Shown: positions 55,152 through 64,000 of the stretch, piece by piece
How the letters are laid out: each line of letters begins with the position of its first letter
How positions within the stretch are numbered: position 1 is the stretch's first letter
NCBI RefSeq assembly: GCF_038594945.1
Contig: NZ_JBCFYD010000002.1
Location: 1 to 64,000 of the forward strand
DNA length: 64,000 nt
DNA from: Fodinibius sp. Rm-B-1B1-1
GTDB taxonomy: Bacteria; Bacteroidota; Rhodothermia; Balneolales; Balneolaceae
Direction of reading: 5' to 3'
Translations under genes and position numbers: made by a program
Notes under the pieces: model-generated
Seen by the model: the letters and a program-made list of their open reading frames with translations, nothing else
What the model was told of the DNA's origin: nothing
Databases searched by the model: none

Positions 55152-56156
55152 ATGAGTAAAATTAATATTGGTATTAATGGATTCGGGCGTATCGGGAGAT
55201 TGGTAACCCGTTCCATTATGGCATATCACAAAGATGAAATTAATATTGTAGGCATCAATGATTTGATGGATGTAGAAACGCTTGCCTATCTTTTTAAACG
55301 TGATTCTGTTCACGGAACCTACCAAGGAGAAGTAAGCCATACTGATAATAGTCTTACGATTGATGGAATGGAAATTGGTATCTCTTCTGAGAGAGATCCG
55401 TCGAATCTGAAGTGGGGCGAGCGTGGCGCCGATATTATTGTTGAGTCTACGGGCTTATTTCGTACTAAAGATGGAGCATCTAAACACTTGGAAGCGGGAG
55501 CTGAAAAAGTAATTATCTCTGCACCGGCAAAAGGAGATAAAGAGGTTAAAACTGTTGTATTGGGAGTGAACGATGAAGTTATCGACGAGGAAACAAACAT
55601 ATATTCCAATGCCAGTTGCACAACGAATTGCTTGGCTCCAATGGTTAAAGTCTTGAATGATTTCTTCGGATTGGAGAAAGGGTTTATGACCACCACACAT
55701 GCCTATACGGGAAGCCAAAATATTTTGGATGGCCCACATAAGGATGTCCGCAGAGGTCGTACGGCAGCTCATAATATTGTACCTACTACAACAGGAGCAG
55801 CGCAGGCGGTCGAATTAGTTCTGCCAGAGCTTGAAGGTAGACTGGATGGAAGTGCAATCCGTGTTCCGGTTCCAGATGGATCTCTGACAGATCTTACTGC
55901 TACCCTTAGTCAAGACGTGACGGTAGATGAGGTCCATAAAGCTTTTAAAGATGCAGCTGAAGGTTCTATGAAAGGAGTTCTTCAATATTCTGATGAAGAG
56001 CTTGTTTCAACTGATATTCTAACGAATCCACATTCTTGCATTTATGATAGCGGTTTTACCAAGGCAAATGATAATCTTGTGAAGATTCTTGCTTGGTACG
56101 ATAATGAGGCAGGATATTCTGCGCGTACCGCTGATCTCATTACTAAAATTGCCTAA
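55152..56156 (+). CDS. gapA: Glyceraldehyde-3-phosphate dehydrogenase, type I
   Basis: A 334-residue GAPDH. The NAD-binding motif INGFGRIGRLV is at residues 8-18, and the catalytic site is NASCTTNCLAPM with the reactive Cys near residue 155. Later motifs are TTTHAYTGSQNILDGPH, RRGRTAAHNIVPTTTGAA and WYDNEAGYSARTADLI. The acidic residue that follows the Rossmann motif (NDLMD) points to an NAD preference. It oxidises glyceraldehyde-3-phosphate in glycolysis. A GAAAGG-type ribosome binding site lies upstream; the gene is followed by two hairpins. Confidence 0.97.
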   Translation: MSKINIGINGFGRIGRLVTRSIMAYHKDEINIVGINDLMDVETLAYLFKRDSVHGTYQGEVSHTDNSLTIDGMEIGISSERDPSNLKWGERGADIIVESTGLFRTKDGASKHLEAGAEKVIISAPAKGDKEVKTVVLGVNDEVIDEETNIYSNASCTTNCLAPMVKVLNDFFGLEKGFMTTTHAYTGSQNILDGPHKDVRRGRTAAHNIVPTTTGAAQAVELVLPELEGRLDGSAIRVPVPDGSLTDLTATLSQDVTVDEVHKAFKDAAEGSMKGVLQYSDEELVSTDILTNPHSCIYDSGFTKANDNLVKILAWYDNEAGYSARTADLITKIA

Positions 56157-56177
56157 ATAGGGTATTATATTATTTTG

Positions 56178-56206
56178 TGATAGAATCATGGAGAGTGATT
56201 CTATCA
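56178..56206 (+). terminator. First hairpin after gapA
   Basis: TGATAGAATCA (56178-56188) pairs perfectly with TGATTCTATCA (56196-56206). It is AT-rich and followed by GTTTATTTC, a moderately T-rich tail. Confidence 0.6.
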
Positions 56207-56217
56207 GTTTATTTCGG

Positions 56218-56249
56218 GGGTCAGAAGTTTTTCTGACCCTTTTATATTT
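56218..56249 (+). terminator. Main intrinsic terminator after gapA
   Basis: GGGTCAGAA (56218-56226) pairs with TTCTGACCC (56231-56239), nine pairs, loop GTTT, followed by TTTTATATTTT. It forms a double terminator with the hairpin just upstream. Confidence 0.92.
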
Positions 56250-56274
56250 TAAATAGGTAATAAGACATGATATC

Positions 56275-56718
56275 ATGATTGACTGGAAACAGGTAAATGA
56301 ATATGCAGGAAAGGGGAATCCCGAACCACCCCGACGAATAGAGAAACCAGAAAAAGAGTGGAAAGAGCAGTTAACTGAGGAACAGTTTTATGTGGCTCGT
56401 AAGCATGGTACAGAACGGGCGGGAACAGGAGAATACTGCGAAAGCCACCAGCCTGGATTATATGCCTGTGTCTGTTGCGGAACGGAGTTATTTGATTCTA
56501 CCCAAAAGTTTGAGTCCCGATCGGGTTGGCCCAGCTTTACAGAACCGGTTAAAGATAACGTAATCAAATATAAGGAGGATTACAGCCACGGTATGCAGCG
56601 TATTGAGGTACTTTGTAATGTATGTGATGCGCATTTAGGGCACGTTTTTCCAGATGGCCCCGAGCCTACGGGATTACGATATTGTGTCAACTCGGCTTCA
56701 TTGAAGCTGGTATCCTAA
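56275..56718 (+). CDS. msrB: Peptide-methionine (R)-S-oxide reductase MsrB
   Basis: A 147-residue MsrB. Two zinc CxxC pairs are present (CVCC and CNVC), with the signature [31 protein letters not shown] and NSASLKL. The catalytic Cys lies in RYCVNS near residue 138. It reduces the R-isomer of methionine sulfoxide in oxidised proteins, using thioredoxin. No signal peptide, so cytosolic. It follows the gapA terminator, convergent with the branched-chain operon. Confidence 0.96.
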   Translation: MIDWKQVNEYAGKGNPEPPRRIEKPEKEWKEQLTEEQFYVARKHGTERAGTGEYCESHQPGLYACVCCGTELFDSTQKFESRSGWPSFTEPVKDNVIKYKEDYSHGMQRIEVLCNVCDAHLGHVFPDGPEPTGLRYCVNSASLKLVS

Positions 56719-56728
56719 AGAAATTACC

Positions 56729-56818
56729 GTTCCCATGTTGGAGAACGATCAGCTCACTTTTTAATTCAACTGCTTGAATATCTCGGCATGCGGAGCTACA
56801 ACGACTCCCATACGGAGT
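56729..56818. repeat. REP-like palindromic region between convergent genes
   Basis: Between msrB and ilvE there are two short imperfect palindromes: GTTCCCATGTTGGAGAAC (56729-56746) and ACTCC-CATAC-GGAGT (56804-56818), the latter beside CGGAGCTACAACG. Their placement between convergent genes and the GTAGCTCC core shared with 29063-29070 suggest a repetitive extragenic palindrome cluster. Confidence 0.4.
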
Positions 56819-56862
56819 GGTACAGCCTTATTGATGCGCGCGTTTATCAACAGCAGATTAAA

Positions 56863-57972
56863 TCAGTCAATAGAAGACATCCATTGATTCGTATCCTCAA
56901 GAGTTGAGTATTGGATACCGGTAATAGTCTCATATAGTTTTTGGGCAAATGGCCCGATTTGTTCCCTGTCTGTTACAATGGTTTTGCCGTTGTGATGGAT
57001 GGAACCTACCGGCGAAATAACGGCTGCTGTTCCGGTACCAAAGATTTCTTCCAGCTTGTTGTTGTGATCTGCTTCAAAAATTTCATTGATGGTAATGCGG
57101 CGCTGATGCACGGGGATATCCCATTGTGAGGCCAACCGGATGACGGAGTCACGCGTAATTCCGCCCAAAATCGATCCATCGAGCGGAGGAGTGTGTAATT
57201 CTCCGTCAATTTTGAAGAAGATATTCATCGTCCCCACTTCTTCGATGTACTTATGTTCGTGGGCATCAAGCCAGAGTATTTGGGTAAACCCTTTTTCTTT
57301 GGCTTTCTGGGCGGGGAGGAGAGTGGGACCATAATTACAGGCCGTTTTTACATAGCCGGAACCGCCTTCAGTCGCACGGATATATTCATCAGTTGTAGTT
57401 AGATTTACGGGATCAAATCCCTCATCGTAATAGGCCCCCACGGGCGATGTGATGACAAGCAACTGATATGTTTTGGCCGGCTTAACACCCAAGCTGGCGT
57501 CGGTGGCAAAAATGATAGGCCGAATGTAGAGGGCGTTGCCATATTTTTCAGGTACCCATTTTCGGTCGATGGTAATTAGTTTTTTAAGTGCCCGGGAGAG
57601 CAGTTCTGTATCCAGTTGAGGAATGCACATCCGGGAACAGGAATTATTAAGGCGATTTAAATGATCGTGCAGCCTGAATATTTTGACCTCTCCATTTTGC
57701 CCACGAAATGCTTTCATCCCTTCAAAAACAGTTTGTCCATAGTGGATGGTGGCCGTGGCCGGAGAAAGTGATAGCTCACGGAACGGCTCGATCAACGGTT
57801 GCTGCCACTGGTTGTTTTTGTAGGTTATATTCAGCATGTGATCGGCAAAAACATTTCCAAAGCCGGGGTTATCCAAATCTACCGACTGAATACGGCTTTC
57901 CGTTTGGTGTTCTATTTTGATTGGGGAAGAGTCCTGATTTTTTGATTTTTGGGGAATAGTTGATTGATTCAT
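56863..57972 (-). CDS. ilvE: Branched-chain-amino-acid aminotransferase
   Basis: A 369-residue fold-IV PLP enzyme. Motifs: [12 protein letters not shown] and FEGMKAFRG at the N-terminal half, the PLP lysine in [14 protein letters not shown] near residue 209, [26 protein letters not shown] and [12 protein letters not shown]. It swaps amino groups between glutamate and the keto acids of leucine, isoleucine and valine. Length and motifs fit the long IlvE type (BCAT-like). Its start overlaps the leuB end by four bases; it is the last gene of the operon, and no clear terminator follows. Confidence 0.95.
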   Translation of the reverse strand: MNQSTIPQKSKNQDSSPIKIEHQTESRIQSVDLDNPGFGNVFADHMLNITYKNNQWQQPLIEPFRELSLSPATATIHYGQTVFEGMKAFRGQNGEVKIFRLHDHLNRLNNSCSRMCIPQLDTELLSRALKKLITIDRKWVPEKYGNALYIRPIIFATDASLGVKPAKTYQLLVITSPVGAYYDEGFDPVNLTTTDEYIRATEGGSGYVKTACNYGPTLLPAQKAKEKGFTQILWLDAHEHKYIEEVGTMNIFFKIDGELHTPPLDGSILGGITRDSVIRLASQWDIPVHQRRITINEIFEADHNNKLEEIFGTGTAAVISPVGSIHHNGKTIVTDREQIGPFAQKLYETITGIQYSTLEDTNQWMSSID

Positions 57973-59081
57973 AAGAGGTTACCCGGTTGCATATAAGGAT
58001 TTAAATGTTTTAAAACCGCACTTCCCATATCAGTAGTATCAGCCAGATATTCTTTTGATGGTTTTGATGAAATATCGCCTGTTCTGAATCCGTCGTTGAG
58101 TGTAGCTTCTATAGCTGCTTCGATTTCGCGTGCTGCTTCGGGCATCCCCAGCGAATACCGGCACATCAGGGCAACTGATGCAATAGCTGCCAGCGGATTG
58201 GCTTTATTTTGTCCTGCAATATCAGGTGCCGAACCATGAACAGGTTCATACATAGCAAATTCTTCACCAAGACTGGCCGAAGGCAGCATGCCGATAGAGC
58301 CGGTGATCATTGAAGCCTCATCACTTAAAATATCCCCAAACATATTGCCCGTTAGAATGACATCGAACTGTTTGGGATTGCGGACGAGCTGCATCGCGCA
58401 ATTATCAACCAGCATGTGTTGTAGTTCAATCTCGGGCCACTGTTTGGCTGATTCCTGCACTGTCTTACGCCACAACCGGGAGGAGTCTAACACATTGGCC
58501 TTGTCAACAGAAGTTATTTTCCTGTCTCGTTTTGCAGCTGTTTCAAAAGCGGTATGAGCCACGCGTTCAATTTCTTCCGTTGTGTACGACAGGGTATCTA
58601 CACCACGTTCTCCCTGTTCAGTTTGTTCGATAAATCGTGGTCTCCCAAAGTAAATTCCCCCGGTAAGTTCACGGACAATCATGATATCCACCCCGCTGAC
58701 GATTTCTTGTTTTAAAGGGGAGCTTTTCAGTAATGATTTATAGGTTGTTATGGGGCGGAGGTTGGCAAAAAGATCAAGCTCTTTACGAAGTTGCAACAGA
58801 GCCGCTTCGGGTCGTTTGTCTTTTGGCTGATCATTCCACTTGCCCCCCCCCACTGCGCCCAGCAATATGGCTGAACTTTTTCTACAGGCTGTAAGGGCTT
58901 CTTCGGTAAGAGGACGTCCATAACGATCAATGCTGGCGCCTCCTACCGGAAAGCTTCGAATGCTTAGTTTTTTGTCGTGCCGCTTGCAGACCGTCTGCAG
59001 TATTTTAATAGCTTCTTTGGTTACTTCCGGTCCAATACCATCGCCCGGCAATACAACAATTTCTTTAGTTTTTGACATCAA
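57969..59081 (-). CDS. leuB: 3-isopropylmalate dehydrogenase
   Basis: A 370-residue decarboxylating dehydrogenase. Visible: [20 protein letters not shown], the substrate segment [13 protein letters not shown], the nicotinamide-side [17 protein letters not shown], the metal site [14 protein letters not shown] and NAD-binding [19 protein letters not shown]. It converts 3-isopropylmalate to 2-oxo-isocaproate, the third step of leucine synthesis. The first codons overlap the leuD end by 17 bases and its end overlaps ilvE by four bases, pointing to tight translational coupling. Confidence 0.96.
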   Translation of the reverse strand: MMSKTKEIVVLPGDGIGPEVTKEAIKILQTVCKRHDKKLSIRSFPVGGASIDRYGRPLTEEALTACRKSSAILLGAVGGGKWNDQPKDKRPEAALLQLRKELDLFANLRPITTYKSLLKSSPLKQEIVSGVDIMIVRELTGGIYFGRPRFIEQTEQGERGVDTLSYTTEEIERVAHTAFETAAKRDRKITSVDKANVLDSSRLWRKTVQESAKQWPEIELQHMLVDNCAMQLVRNPKQFDVILTGNMFGDILSDEASMITGSIGMLPSASLGEEFAMYEPVHGSAPDIAGQNKANPLAAIASVALMCRYSLGMPEAAREIEAAIEATLNDGFRTGDISSKPSKEYLADTTDMGSAVLKHLNPYMQPGNLL

Positions 59082-59643
59082 TCATTCCCTCTTTTCGTGC
59101 AAATTCAAAAATTCCACCAGCGTTTACAATATTGGCGACACTGCCCAGCGGACGAATTTCGTAGCTGGTATCCTGGGTGATATTTGTTACAGTCTGTTTT
59201 TCTGGATGTATTTCAATTTTGTCACCGGTTTTTACTTCTTGGCTGAGATCCTGCAGGCTTTCATAGGGAATAACAAATCCACCATCTACCGAATTACGGT
59301 AAAAAATACGTGCAAAGGTTGGTGCTATAATGGCCTCAATACCGGCAATATCGAGCGAAGCCGGAGCGTGTTCGCGGGAAGAGCCGCATCCAAAATTGGG
59401 TCCGCCCACGATGATAGAAAATTCACTTTCGAACTGATCCTCATCCACCAATGGGATGTTTCCCTGTGGAAGCCCCGATTGTTCATCGGGAACCCCGGAA
59501 AGGGCATGCCGTCCGTAAAATTTTCGTTCCTCGGGATCATCAAGGCTGTAAACCAAGTGCTCAGCCGGAATAATTTGGTCGGTATCAATGTTTTTGCCGA
59601 GCACAAATGCTTTTCCTTTTATAGTTTGATGTTGTTTTGACAT
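59065..59643 (-). CDS. leuD: 3-isopropylmalate dehydratase, small subunit
   Basis: A 192-residue swivel-domain protein with the family signatures [20 protein letters not shown] and [16 protein letters not shown], then [10 protein letters not shown]-type residues ([16 protein letters not shown]). With LeuC it forms the heterodimer that isomerises 2- to 3-isopropylmalate. It lies 24 bases after leuC and overlaps leuB by 17 bases. Confidence 0.95.
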   Translation of the reverse strand: MSKQHQTIKGKAFVLGKNIDTDQIIPAEHLVYSLDDPEERKFYGRHALSGVPDEQSGLPQGNIPLVDEDQFESEFSIIVGGPNFGCGSSREHAPASLDIAGIEAIIAPTFARIFYRNSVDGGFVIPYESLQDLSQEVKTGDKIEIHPEKQTVTNITQDTSYEIRPLGSVANIVNAGGIFEFARKEGMIDVKN

Positions 59644-59667
59644 AGCTATCTAATAGGTAATGGGTTA

Positions 59668-60981
59668 TTAAATAATAGTTTCGTGAATAAAAACGCGCGG
59701 ATCGGTAACCTTACCGGTTATGGCAGAGGCGGCTACCGTGTAGGGAGAGGCTAAATAGACTTTCGATTCTTTAGATCCCATACGTCCCGGGTAATTTCGG
59801 TTTGTAGTAGAAATACATACCTCCTGATTGTTGAGCCGCCCGAAAGTGTCGGAGGGACCGCCAAGACATGCCGCACAAGAAGCCTGCCCAATTTTACAAC
59901 CGGCTTCTCTGAAGATATCGATCAGCGGTTTCCCGTTTAGGGTTTCGGTTTCAAGTCCATCGGCTATTTCAGTCGTAGCGGGCACGATATAGGTGTCAAT
60001 TTTAAGATTATTGCCAGCAATAATTTCTGCCGCCGCTTTAAAATCTGACAGCTTACCCCCTGTGCAGGAACCGATGTATGCCCGGTCCAGAGTTGTACCT
60101 TCGAGATCGATAACCCTGGCCTTGTTATCGGGACTGTGTGGCTTGGCAATCATTGGAACCATCTCCTCCAAATTGTATTGATATTTGGAGTGATAGTTGG
60201 CATCGGGATCGCTATACACTGGTTCAAAAGGTTTGTCAGTGCGCTGTTTAACGTATGCTTCTGTAGTAGCATCGGGTTCCACAACGCCATTTTTACCGCC
60301 TGCCTCAATTACCATGTTAGTGAGGGTCATACGGTCTTCCATTGTCATACAGCTGATTCCCGGTCCCCCGAATTCCATCGTGCGGTAGGTGGCTCCATCA
60401 ACACCTATATCGCCAATAATTTGCAGGATGATATCTTTGGCCATCAAATAAGGGGGCATTGACGTGCCATGAAAATCAAACCGCATGGTCTCAGGTACCT
60501 TTACCCAAAGCTGACCGGTGCCCATAATAAAGGCTGCATCGGTATTGCCAATGCCCGTTGCAAATTGCCCGAACGCCCCTGCGGTGCAGGTATGAGAATC
60601 GGTGCCAAACAGTACTTCGCCGGGACGCGTAAATCCCTCTTCGGGAAGTGCGATATGACACACGCCTTTGTAATCTTCGGATCCCACATCGTAAAAATAG
60701 GGCAGATCCTGATCGGCGGCAAAGGCCCTCAAAATATCAACATTGCGATTGGCGTATTTATCTTCAGTAAAAATATAGTGGTCTGGAATGATGACGAGCT
60801 TTTCCTTATCCCAAACCCGGGCATCTTCCCCAAATTGATCTCTGAAGATAGAAATGGAAGGAGGACCGCAGACGTCGTGTGTCATCAGTACATCCACATT
60901 CACCCATACGCTTTCGCCGGGTTCCACAGATGCGGCATCGCTGTGATTTGCTAAAATTTTTTCTGTAAGAGTCATTCCCAT
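59668..60981 (-). CDS. leuC: 3-isopropylmalate dehydratase, large subunit
   Basis: A 437-residue aconitase-family protein of the shorter type (about 420-440 residues) rather than the 465-residue enterobacterial form. The 4Fe-4S cysteines lie in GSCTGGKLSDF and SCAACLGGPSD. Other motifs: VDVLMTHDVCGPPSIS, LFGTDSHTCTAGAFGQFATG and STTNRNYPGRMG. An alternative start lies two codons downstream. Partner of LeuD. Confidence 0.95.
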   Translation of the reverse strand: MGMTLTEKILANHSDAASVEPGESVWVNVDVLMTHDVCGPPSISIFRDQFGEDARVWDKEKLVIIPDHYIFTEDKYANRNVDILRAFAADQDLPYFYDVGSEDYKGVCHIALPEEGFTRPGEVLFGTDSHTCTAGAFGQFATGIGNTDAAFIMGTGQLWVKVPETMRFDFHGTSMPPYLMAKDIILQIIGDIGVDGATYRTMEFGGPGISCMTMEDRMTLTNMVIEAGGKNGVVEPDATTEAYVKQRTDKPFEPVYSDPDANYHSKYQYNLEEMVPMIAKPHSPDNKARVIDLEGTTLDRAYIGSCTGGKLSDFKAAAEIIAGNNLKIDTYIVPATTEIADGLETETLNGKPLIDIFREAGCKIGQASCAACLGGPSDTFGRLNNQEVCISTTNRNYPGRMGSKESKVYLASPYTVAASAITGKVTDPRVFIHETII

Positions 60982-61034
60982 AATTCAAATAGTTTAATCT
61001 TAAGTTTGTTAATAATTTTCATTCAGTTTTATGA

Positions 61035-62219
61035 TTATCCGGTCATAGCACTGTCGGCTGGTATATTTTGTGAAGGCAATGCTTGGCTGATAAGATTTAG
61101 CAGGTCGTTTTCACTGATTTTCTTTTTCTGGTCAGCAAGATCAGTAAATTTTATGTATACTTGATTTAATTCATCTTTGGCAAGGGAATATCCCATCTTT
61201 TGCAGTTTCTCATCCAGTGCAAAACGTCCCGAATGTTTTCCAAGCACAATTTTGTTGCTTTCAAGTCCTACTGATTTGGGGGTCATTATCTCGTAGGTCA
61301 TGGGATTGTTAAGTACCCCGTGCTGGTGAATGCCCGCCTCGTGAGCAAAGGCGTTGTCACCCACAATAGCCTTGTTTGGCTGCACTTTATGACCTGTAAT
61401 TTCTGATAATAATCTGCTGGAGGGGACAAGCTGCTCGGTAGCAATACTCGTACTCATTTCTTTTTGGCGGGTAGCAATAGCCATCACAATTTCTTCGAGT
61501 GAGGCGTTGCCGGCACGTTCTCCAATGCCGTTGATAGTGCATTCAATTTGCTGTGCACCATTTTTTAAAGCCATAAGCGAATTGGCAACGCCCACACCAA
61601 GATCATTATGACAGTGGACGCTAAGTGTGGCTTGATCAATATTGGGGACTTTCTCTCGAATGTTTTTGATTAACTGACCAAATTCCCACGGCATGGCATA
61701 GCCCACCGTATCAGGTACATTGATGACATCAGCCCCAGCGTTGATAACCGCTTCAAATATTTCGTACAAAAATTCGGGATCACTTCGGGAGGCATCCTCA
61801 GCCGAAAACTCAACTTCATCACAGTATTGTTTAGACTGCTCAACAGCTTGCACGGCCGATTCCAGCACCTCTTCACGATCCTTTTTTAGCTTGTATTTCA
61901 TGTGAATGTCGGAAGTAGCAATAAAGGTGTGGATGCGCGGTTTAGTAGCCGATTTCAGGGAGGCCGCCGCCCGTTCGATGTCTTTTTTAGTAGTACGGCA
62001 AAGTGCCGCAACTGTGCTTTGGGTAATCTTCTTGCTTATTTCACGGACGGTATTAAAGTCGCCTTCTGAGGCAATAGGGAAGCCGGCCTCGATAACGTCA
62101 ACTTGCATGCGTTCAAGCTGAAGGGCAAGCTTCAATTTCTCCTCTTGATTCATGCTGAATCCGGGAGATTGTTCGCCGTCACGAAGGGTTGTATCGAAAA
62201 TTTTAATGGGTGTACTCAT
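61035..62219 (-). CDS. leuA: 2-isopropylmalate synthase, short form without regulatory domain
   Basis: A 394-residue synthase with the catalytic TIM barrel and linker but without the roughly 110-120-residue C-terminal LeuA allosteric domain. [16 protein letters not shown] (residues 6-21) is the family signature; the metal site is [14 protein letters not shown] and the second signature is [18 protein letters not shown]; then [15 protein letters not shown] and LGKHSGR. It condenses acetyl-CoA with 2-oxoisovalerate. Without the regulatory domain leucine feedback inhibition may be weak or absent. A homocitrate or citramalate role is less likely, because the operon also carries leuB-D and cimA. 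Confidence 0.9.
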   Translation of the reverse strand: MSTPIKIFDTTLRDGEQSPGFSMNQEEKLKLALQLERMQVDVIEAGFPIASEGDFNTVREISKKITQSTVAALCRTTKKDIERAAASLKSATKPRIHTFIATSDIHMKYKLKKDREEVLESAVQAVEQSKQYCDEVEFSAEDASRSDPEFLYEIFEAVINAGADVINVPDTVGYAMPWEFGQLIKNIREKVPNIDQATLSVHCHNDLGVGVANSLMALKNGAQQIECTINGIGERAGNASLEEIVMAIATRQKEMSTSIATEQLVPSSRLLSEITGHKVQPNKAIVGDNAFAHEAGIHQHGVLNNPMTYEIMTPKSVGLESNKIVLGKHSGRFALDEKLQKMGYSLAKDELNQVYIKFTDLADQKKKISENDLLNLISQALPSQNIPADSAMTG

Positions 62220-62353
62220 AATAGTGATCAGGTGGATTTTTAATCAATGTTTGCACAATAATTTTTTGGTGATCTTGGAGTAGGTATGATAGATTTATGG
62301 CAGTCAGCAGACTGCGTAGCAGAGGTCTTAGTAATAGATTTAGCAAAGTCATG
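62220..62353. other. 134-base gap between cimA and leuA
   Basis: No gene and no strong hairpin or terminator seen. An internal promoter for leuA onward is possible, because it is the only sizeable space in the operon. Confidence 0.3.
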
Positions 62354-63943
62354 TTATATAGCTTTTTGATTATGTGTTTGATATTGTTGTGCTAAATAGT
62401 AGTTAAAACTGTCTGAAAGGGCTTCCCAGCTGGCATCAATAATATTTCTGGAGACACCAATAGTGGTCCATGAATCTCCGGGATGAGCCGAGTCGATAAG
62501 TACCCGCACCTGCGCGTCGGTTCCATCTTTTTTATTGAGAACCCGAACTTTGTAATCCTGTAGGTGCATGTCCGAAATTTCGGGATAGAAACGATGCACC
62601 GCTTTGCGAAGTGCTTTGTCGAGGGCATGCACGGGTCCACTTCCTTCTGCAGCACAGTGTTCCATTTGCCCATTTACGGAAAGCCGAATAGTAGCCTCGG
62701 TCCGTGAAGTGCCGGTGATGTTCTTTTCTACAATAATCCGAAAGCCCTCGAGCGAGAAAAATTCCTCATATTGATCCTTCATCTTTTTAACGAGCAGTTC
62801 AAATGAAGCCTCAGCGGCCTCAAACTGATAGCCATTATTTTCCATCTCCTTAAGCTTATTTACAACGGCCGAAAGTTCCTCGCTGTCGTTATTGATGTCG
62901 ATGTCCAGCTGCTCAGATTTAAAACGGATATTACTTTTGCCCGACAAATCAGAAACAAGAACACGTCGCCTGTTGCCCACTTTTTCGGGGACGACATGTT
63001 CGTAGGTTTCTTCATTTTTCATCACTGCGCTCACGTGGATGCCGCCTTTGTGAGCAAAAGCGCTTTTACCCACGTAGGGCTGTCGGTCGTTGGGATTTAG
63101 ATTCGCAACTTCGCTCACAAAATGAGAGAGTCCTGAAATATGACCCATATTATCTTCGGGCACACAGTGATAGTTTTGCTTAAGCTGCAGGTTGGGAATA
63201 ATCGAACAGAGGTTGGCATTGCCGCATCGCTCCCCATAACCGTTGATGGTGCCCTGAACGTGGGTACATCCGGCACTCACAGCTGCTATAGAATTGGCAA
63301 CACCGAGCTCGCAGTCGTTGTGAGCGTGAATCCCAATTTCTGTATCTATATGTTTTTGAACCTCTGTAATAATTTGGCTGATTTCCGTCGGAAGCGTACC
63401 GCCGTTGGTATCGCAGAGCACAAGCGTATCAGCACCAGCCGTTTCGGCGGCCTTTATGGTATCCAAGGCGTAATTGGGATGGACTTTATAGCCATCGAAA
63501 AAGTGTTCGGCATCGTAAATTACTTCTTTGTGATGCTCTTTGAGATAGTGCACCGAGTCATAGATGATTCGGATGTTTTCGTCCGCCGTAGTTTGCAGTG
63601 CTTCTTTTACATGAAGCAACCAGCTTTTGCCAAAGATCGAAACGGTTGGCGTTTGTGCTTCAATAAGTTTCTGGATATTGGGATCCTTGGCGGGATCAGA
63701 TTCGGTCCGGCAGGTACTGCCAAATGCCACAATGCGAGCGTGATCAAAAGTGTGTTTGCGGGCCAAGGCAAAGAACTCCATATCCTTGGGATTGGAGCCC
63801 GGCCAGCCGCCTTCGATGTAGTCGATGCCAAAGTTGTCGATCTGCTTGGCGATGCGCAGCTTGTCGTAAGCTGAAAATGCTACCTTTTCGCCCTGCGTAC
63901 CGTCCCGGAGCGTAGTATCAAATGTGTGGATTTTCTGATCCAT
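62354..63943 (-). CDS. cimA: (R)-citramalate synthase
   Basis: A 529-residue enzyme of the LeuA superfamily. [20 protein letters not shown] is the CimA start (LeuA has GEQSPG). The metal site is HAHNDCELGVANSIAAVSAG, followed by NGYGERCGNANLCSIIPN and FAHKGGIHVSAVMKN. A C-terminal regulatory domain of about 150 residues follows (from near residue 375), with GFRIIVEKN and the closing TTIGVSRNIIDASWEALSDS. It joins pyruvate and acetyl-CoA to citramalate, which leuCD and leuB turn into 2-oxobutyrate for isoleucine, bypassing threonine deaminase. ATG overlaps the upstream stop by one base. Confidence 0.95.
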   Translation of the reverse strand: MDQKIHTFDTTLRDGTQGEKVAFSAYDKLRIAKQIDNFGIDYIEGGWPGSNPKDMEFFALARKHTFDHARIVAFGSTCRTESDPAKDPNIQKLIEAQTPTVSIFGKSWLLHVKEALQTTADENIRIIYDSVHYLKEHHKEVIYDAEHFFDGYKVHPNYALDTIKAAETAGADTLVLCDTNGGTLPTEISQIITEVQKHIDTEIGIHAHNDCELGVANSIAAVSAGCTHVQGTINGYGERCGNANLCSIIPNLQLKQNYHCVPEDNMGHISGLSHFVSEVANLNPNDRQPYVGKSAFAHKGGIHVSAVMKNEETYEHVVPEKVGNRRRVLVSDLSGKSNIRFKSEQLDIDINNDSEELSAVVNKLKEMENNGYQFEAAEASFELLVKKMKDQYEEFFSLEGFRIIVEKNITGTSRTEATIRLSVNGQMEHCAAEGSGPVHALDKALRKAVHRFYPEISDMHLQDYKVRVLNKKDGTDAQVRVLIDSAHPGDSWTTIGVSRNIIDASWEALSDSFNYYLAQQYQTHNQKAI

Positions 63944-64000
63944 TATTCTGCGGCCTCGTCAACTTCACTTTCCTCTTCCAATATTCCTTCCATCATAGAG
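63943..64000 (-). CDS. C-terminal end of an upstream branched-chain operon gene (partial)
   Basis: A frame running off the right edge ends in a TAA at 63943-63945 that shares one base with the cimA ATG. The 18 visible residues are MEGILEEESEVDEAAE preceded by SM, an acidic tail. Operon context suggests ilvC, ilvN or a similar gene, but the tail is not diagnostic and no symbol is assigned. Confidence 0.6.
   Translation of the reverse strand, partial: SMMEGILEEESEVDEAAE

Noticed and set aside
56761-56862. An open frame of about 33 codons continues in the ilvE frame after its TGA, suggesting readthrough.
   Set aside because: The stretch overlaps the REP-like palindromes, which often leave open frames, the ilvE protein already has its full length, and no start or ribosome binding site supports a separate peptide.

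Overview
The window looks like a chromosomal segment of a Gram-negative bacterium of the FCB group, most likely Balneolota/Rhodothermota (Balneola, Gracilimonas or Fodinibius-like). This rests on four points: a SusC/SusD pair, a C-terminal type IX secretion sorting domain of the NFPNPF kind, several lipoproteins with cysteine lipoboxes, and clear Shine-Dalgarno sequences (unlike most Flavobacteriia). The taxonomic call is inference; no 16S gene is present.

Layout. 0-11.7 kb (+): end of tuf, tRNA-Trp, secE-nusG, rplK-rplA-rplJ-rplL and rpoB-rpoC, closed by a strong terminator. rpoB and rpoC both begin with TTG behind good ribosome binding sites. 11.7-15.1 kb: a YtxH-like protein, small transaldolase, RarA and an FMN reductase. 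15.1-23 kb (-): a histidine kinase/OmpR-type regulator pair, an M1-family lipoprotein peptidase, a lone receiver and a large GAF-PAS HisKA_2 kinase. 23.2-29 kb (+): a complete tripartite RND efflux operon (outer-membrane lipoprotein, adaptor, pump), divergent from the kinase. 29.3-29.6 kb: tRNA-Leu(UAA) and a CAU tRNA that resembles the lysidine-type tRNA-Ile2.

30-39.5 kb (+): a phosphoester-utilisation cluster made of GDPD lipoprotein, Tat-exported alkaline phosphatase, SusC, SusD and a secreted calcineurin-like phosphoesterase. It has the form of a polysaccharide utilisation locus, but every enzyme is a phosphoesterase and none is a glycosidase. This is the most interesting system in the window.

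39.5-49.4 kb: a low-density accessory stretch of small stress or hypothetical genes (DUF892, DUF2892-like, a HigA-like orphan regulator, cold-shock protein), intergenic repeats and gene relics: a sulfatase C-terminus, an unidentified C-terminus and an OmpA/MotB C-terminus. It also holds a 1221-residue Asp-box repeat protein with a type IX secretion tail and a small beta-barrel protein.

49.6-56.7 kb (+): housekeeping genes: RelA/SpoT, HU-like protein, ruvX, def, fmt, an ankyrin protein, GAPDH and msrB. 56.8-64 kb (-): a branched-chain amino-acid operon read as [unknown 3' end]-cimA-leuA-leuC-leuD-leuB-ilvE. It gives leucine and, through citramalate, the threonine-independent route to isoleucine. 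LeuA lacks the usual C-terminal regulatory domain while CimA keeps one.
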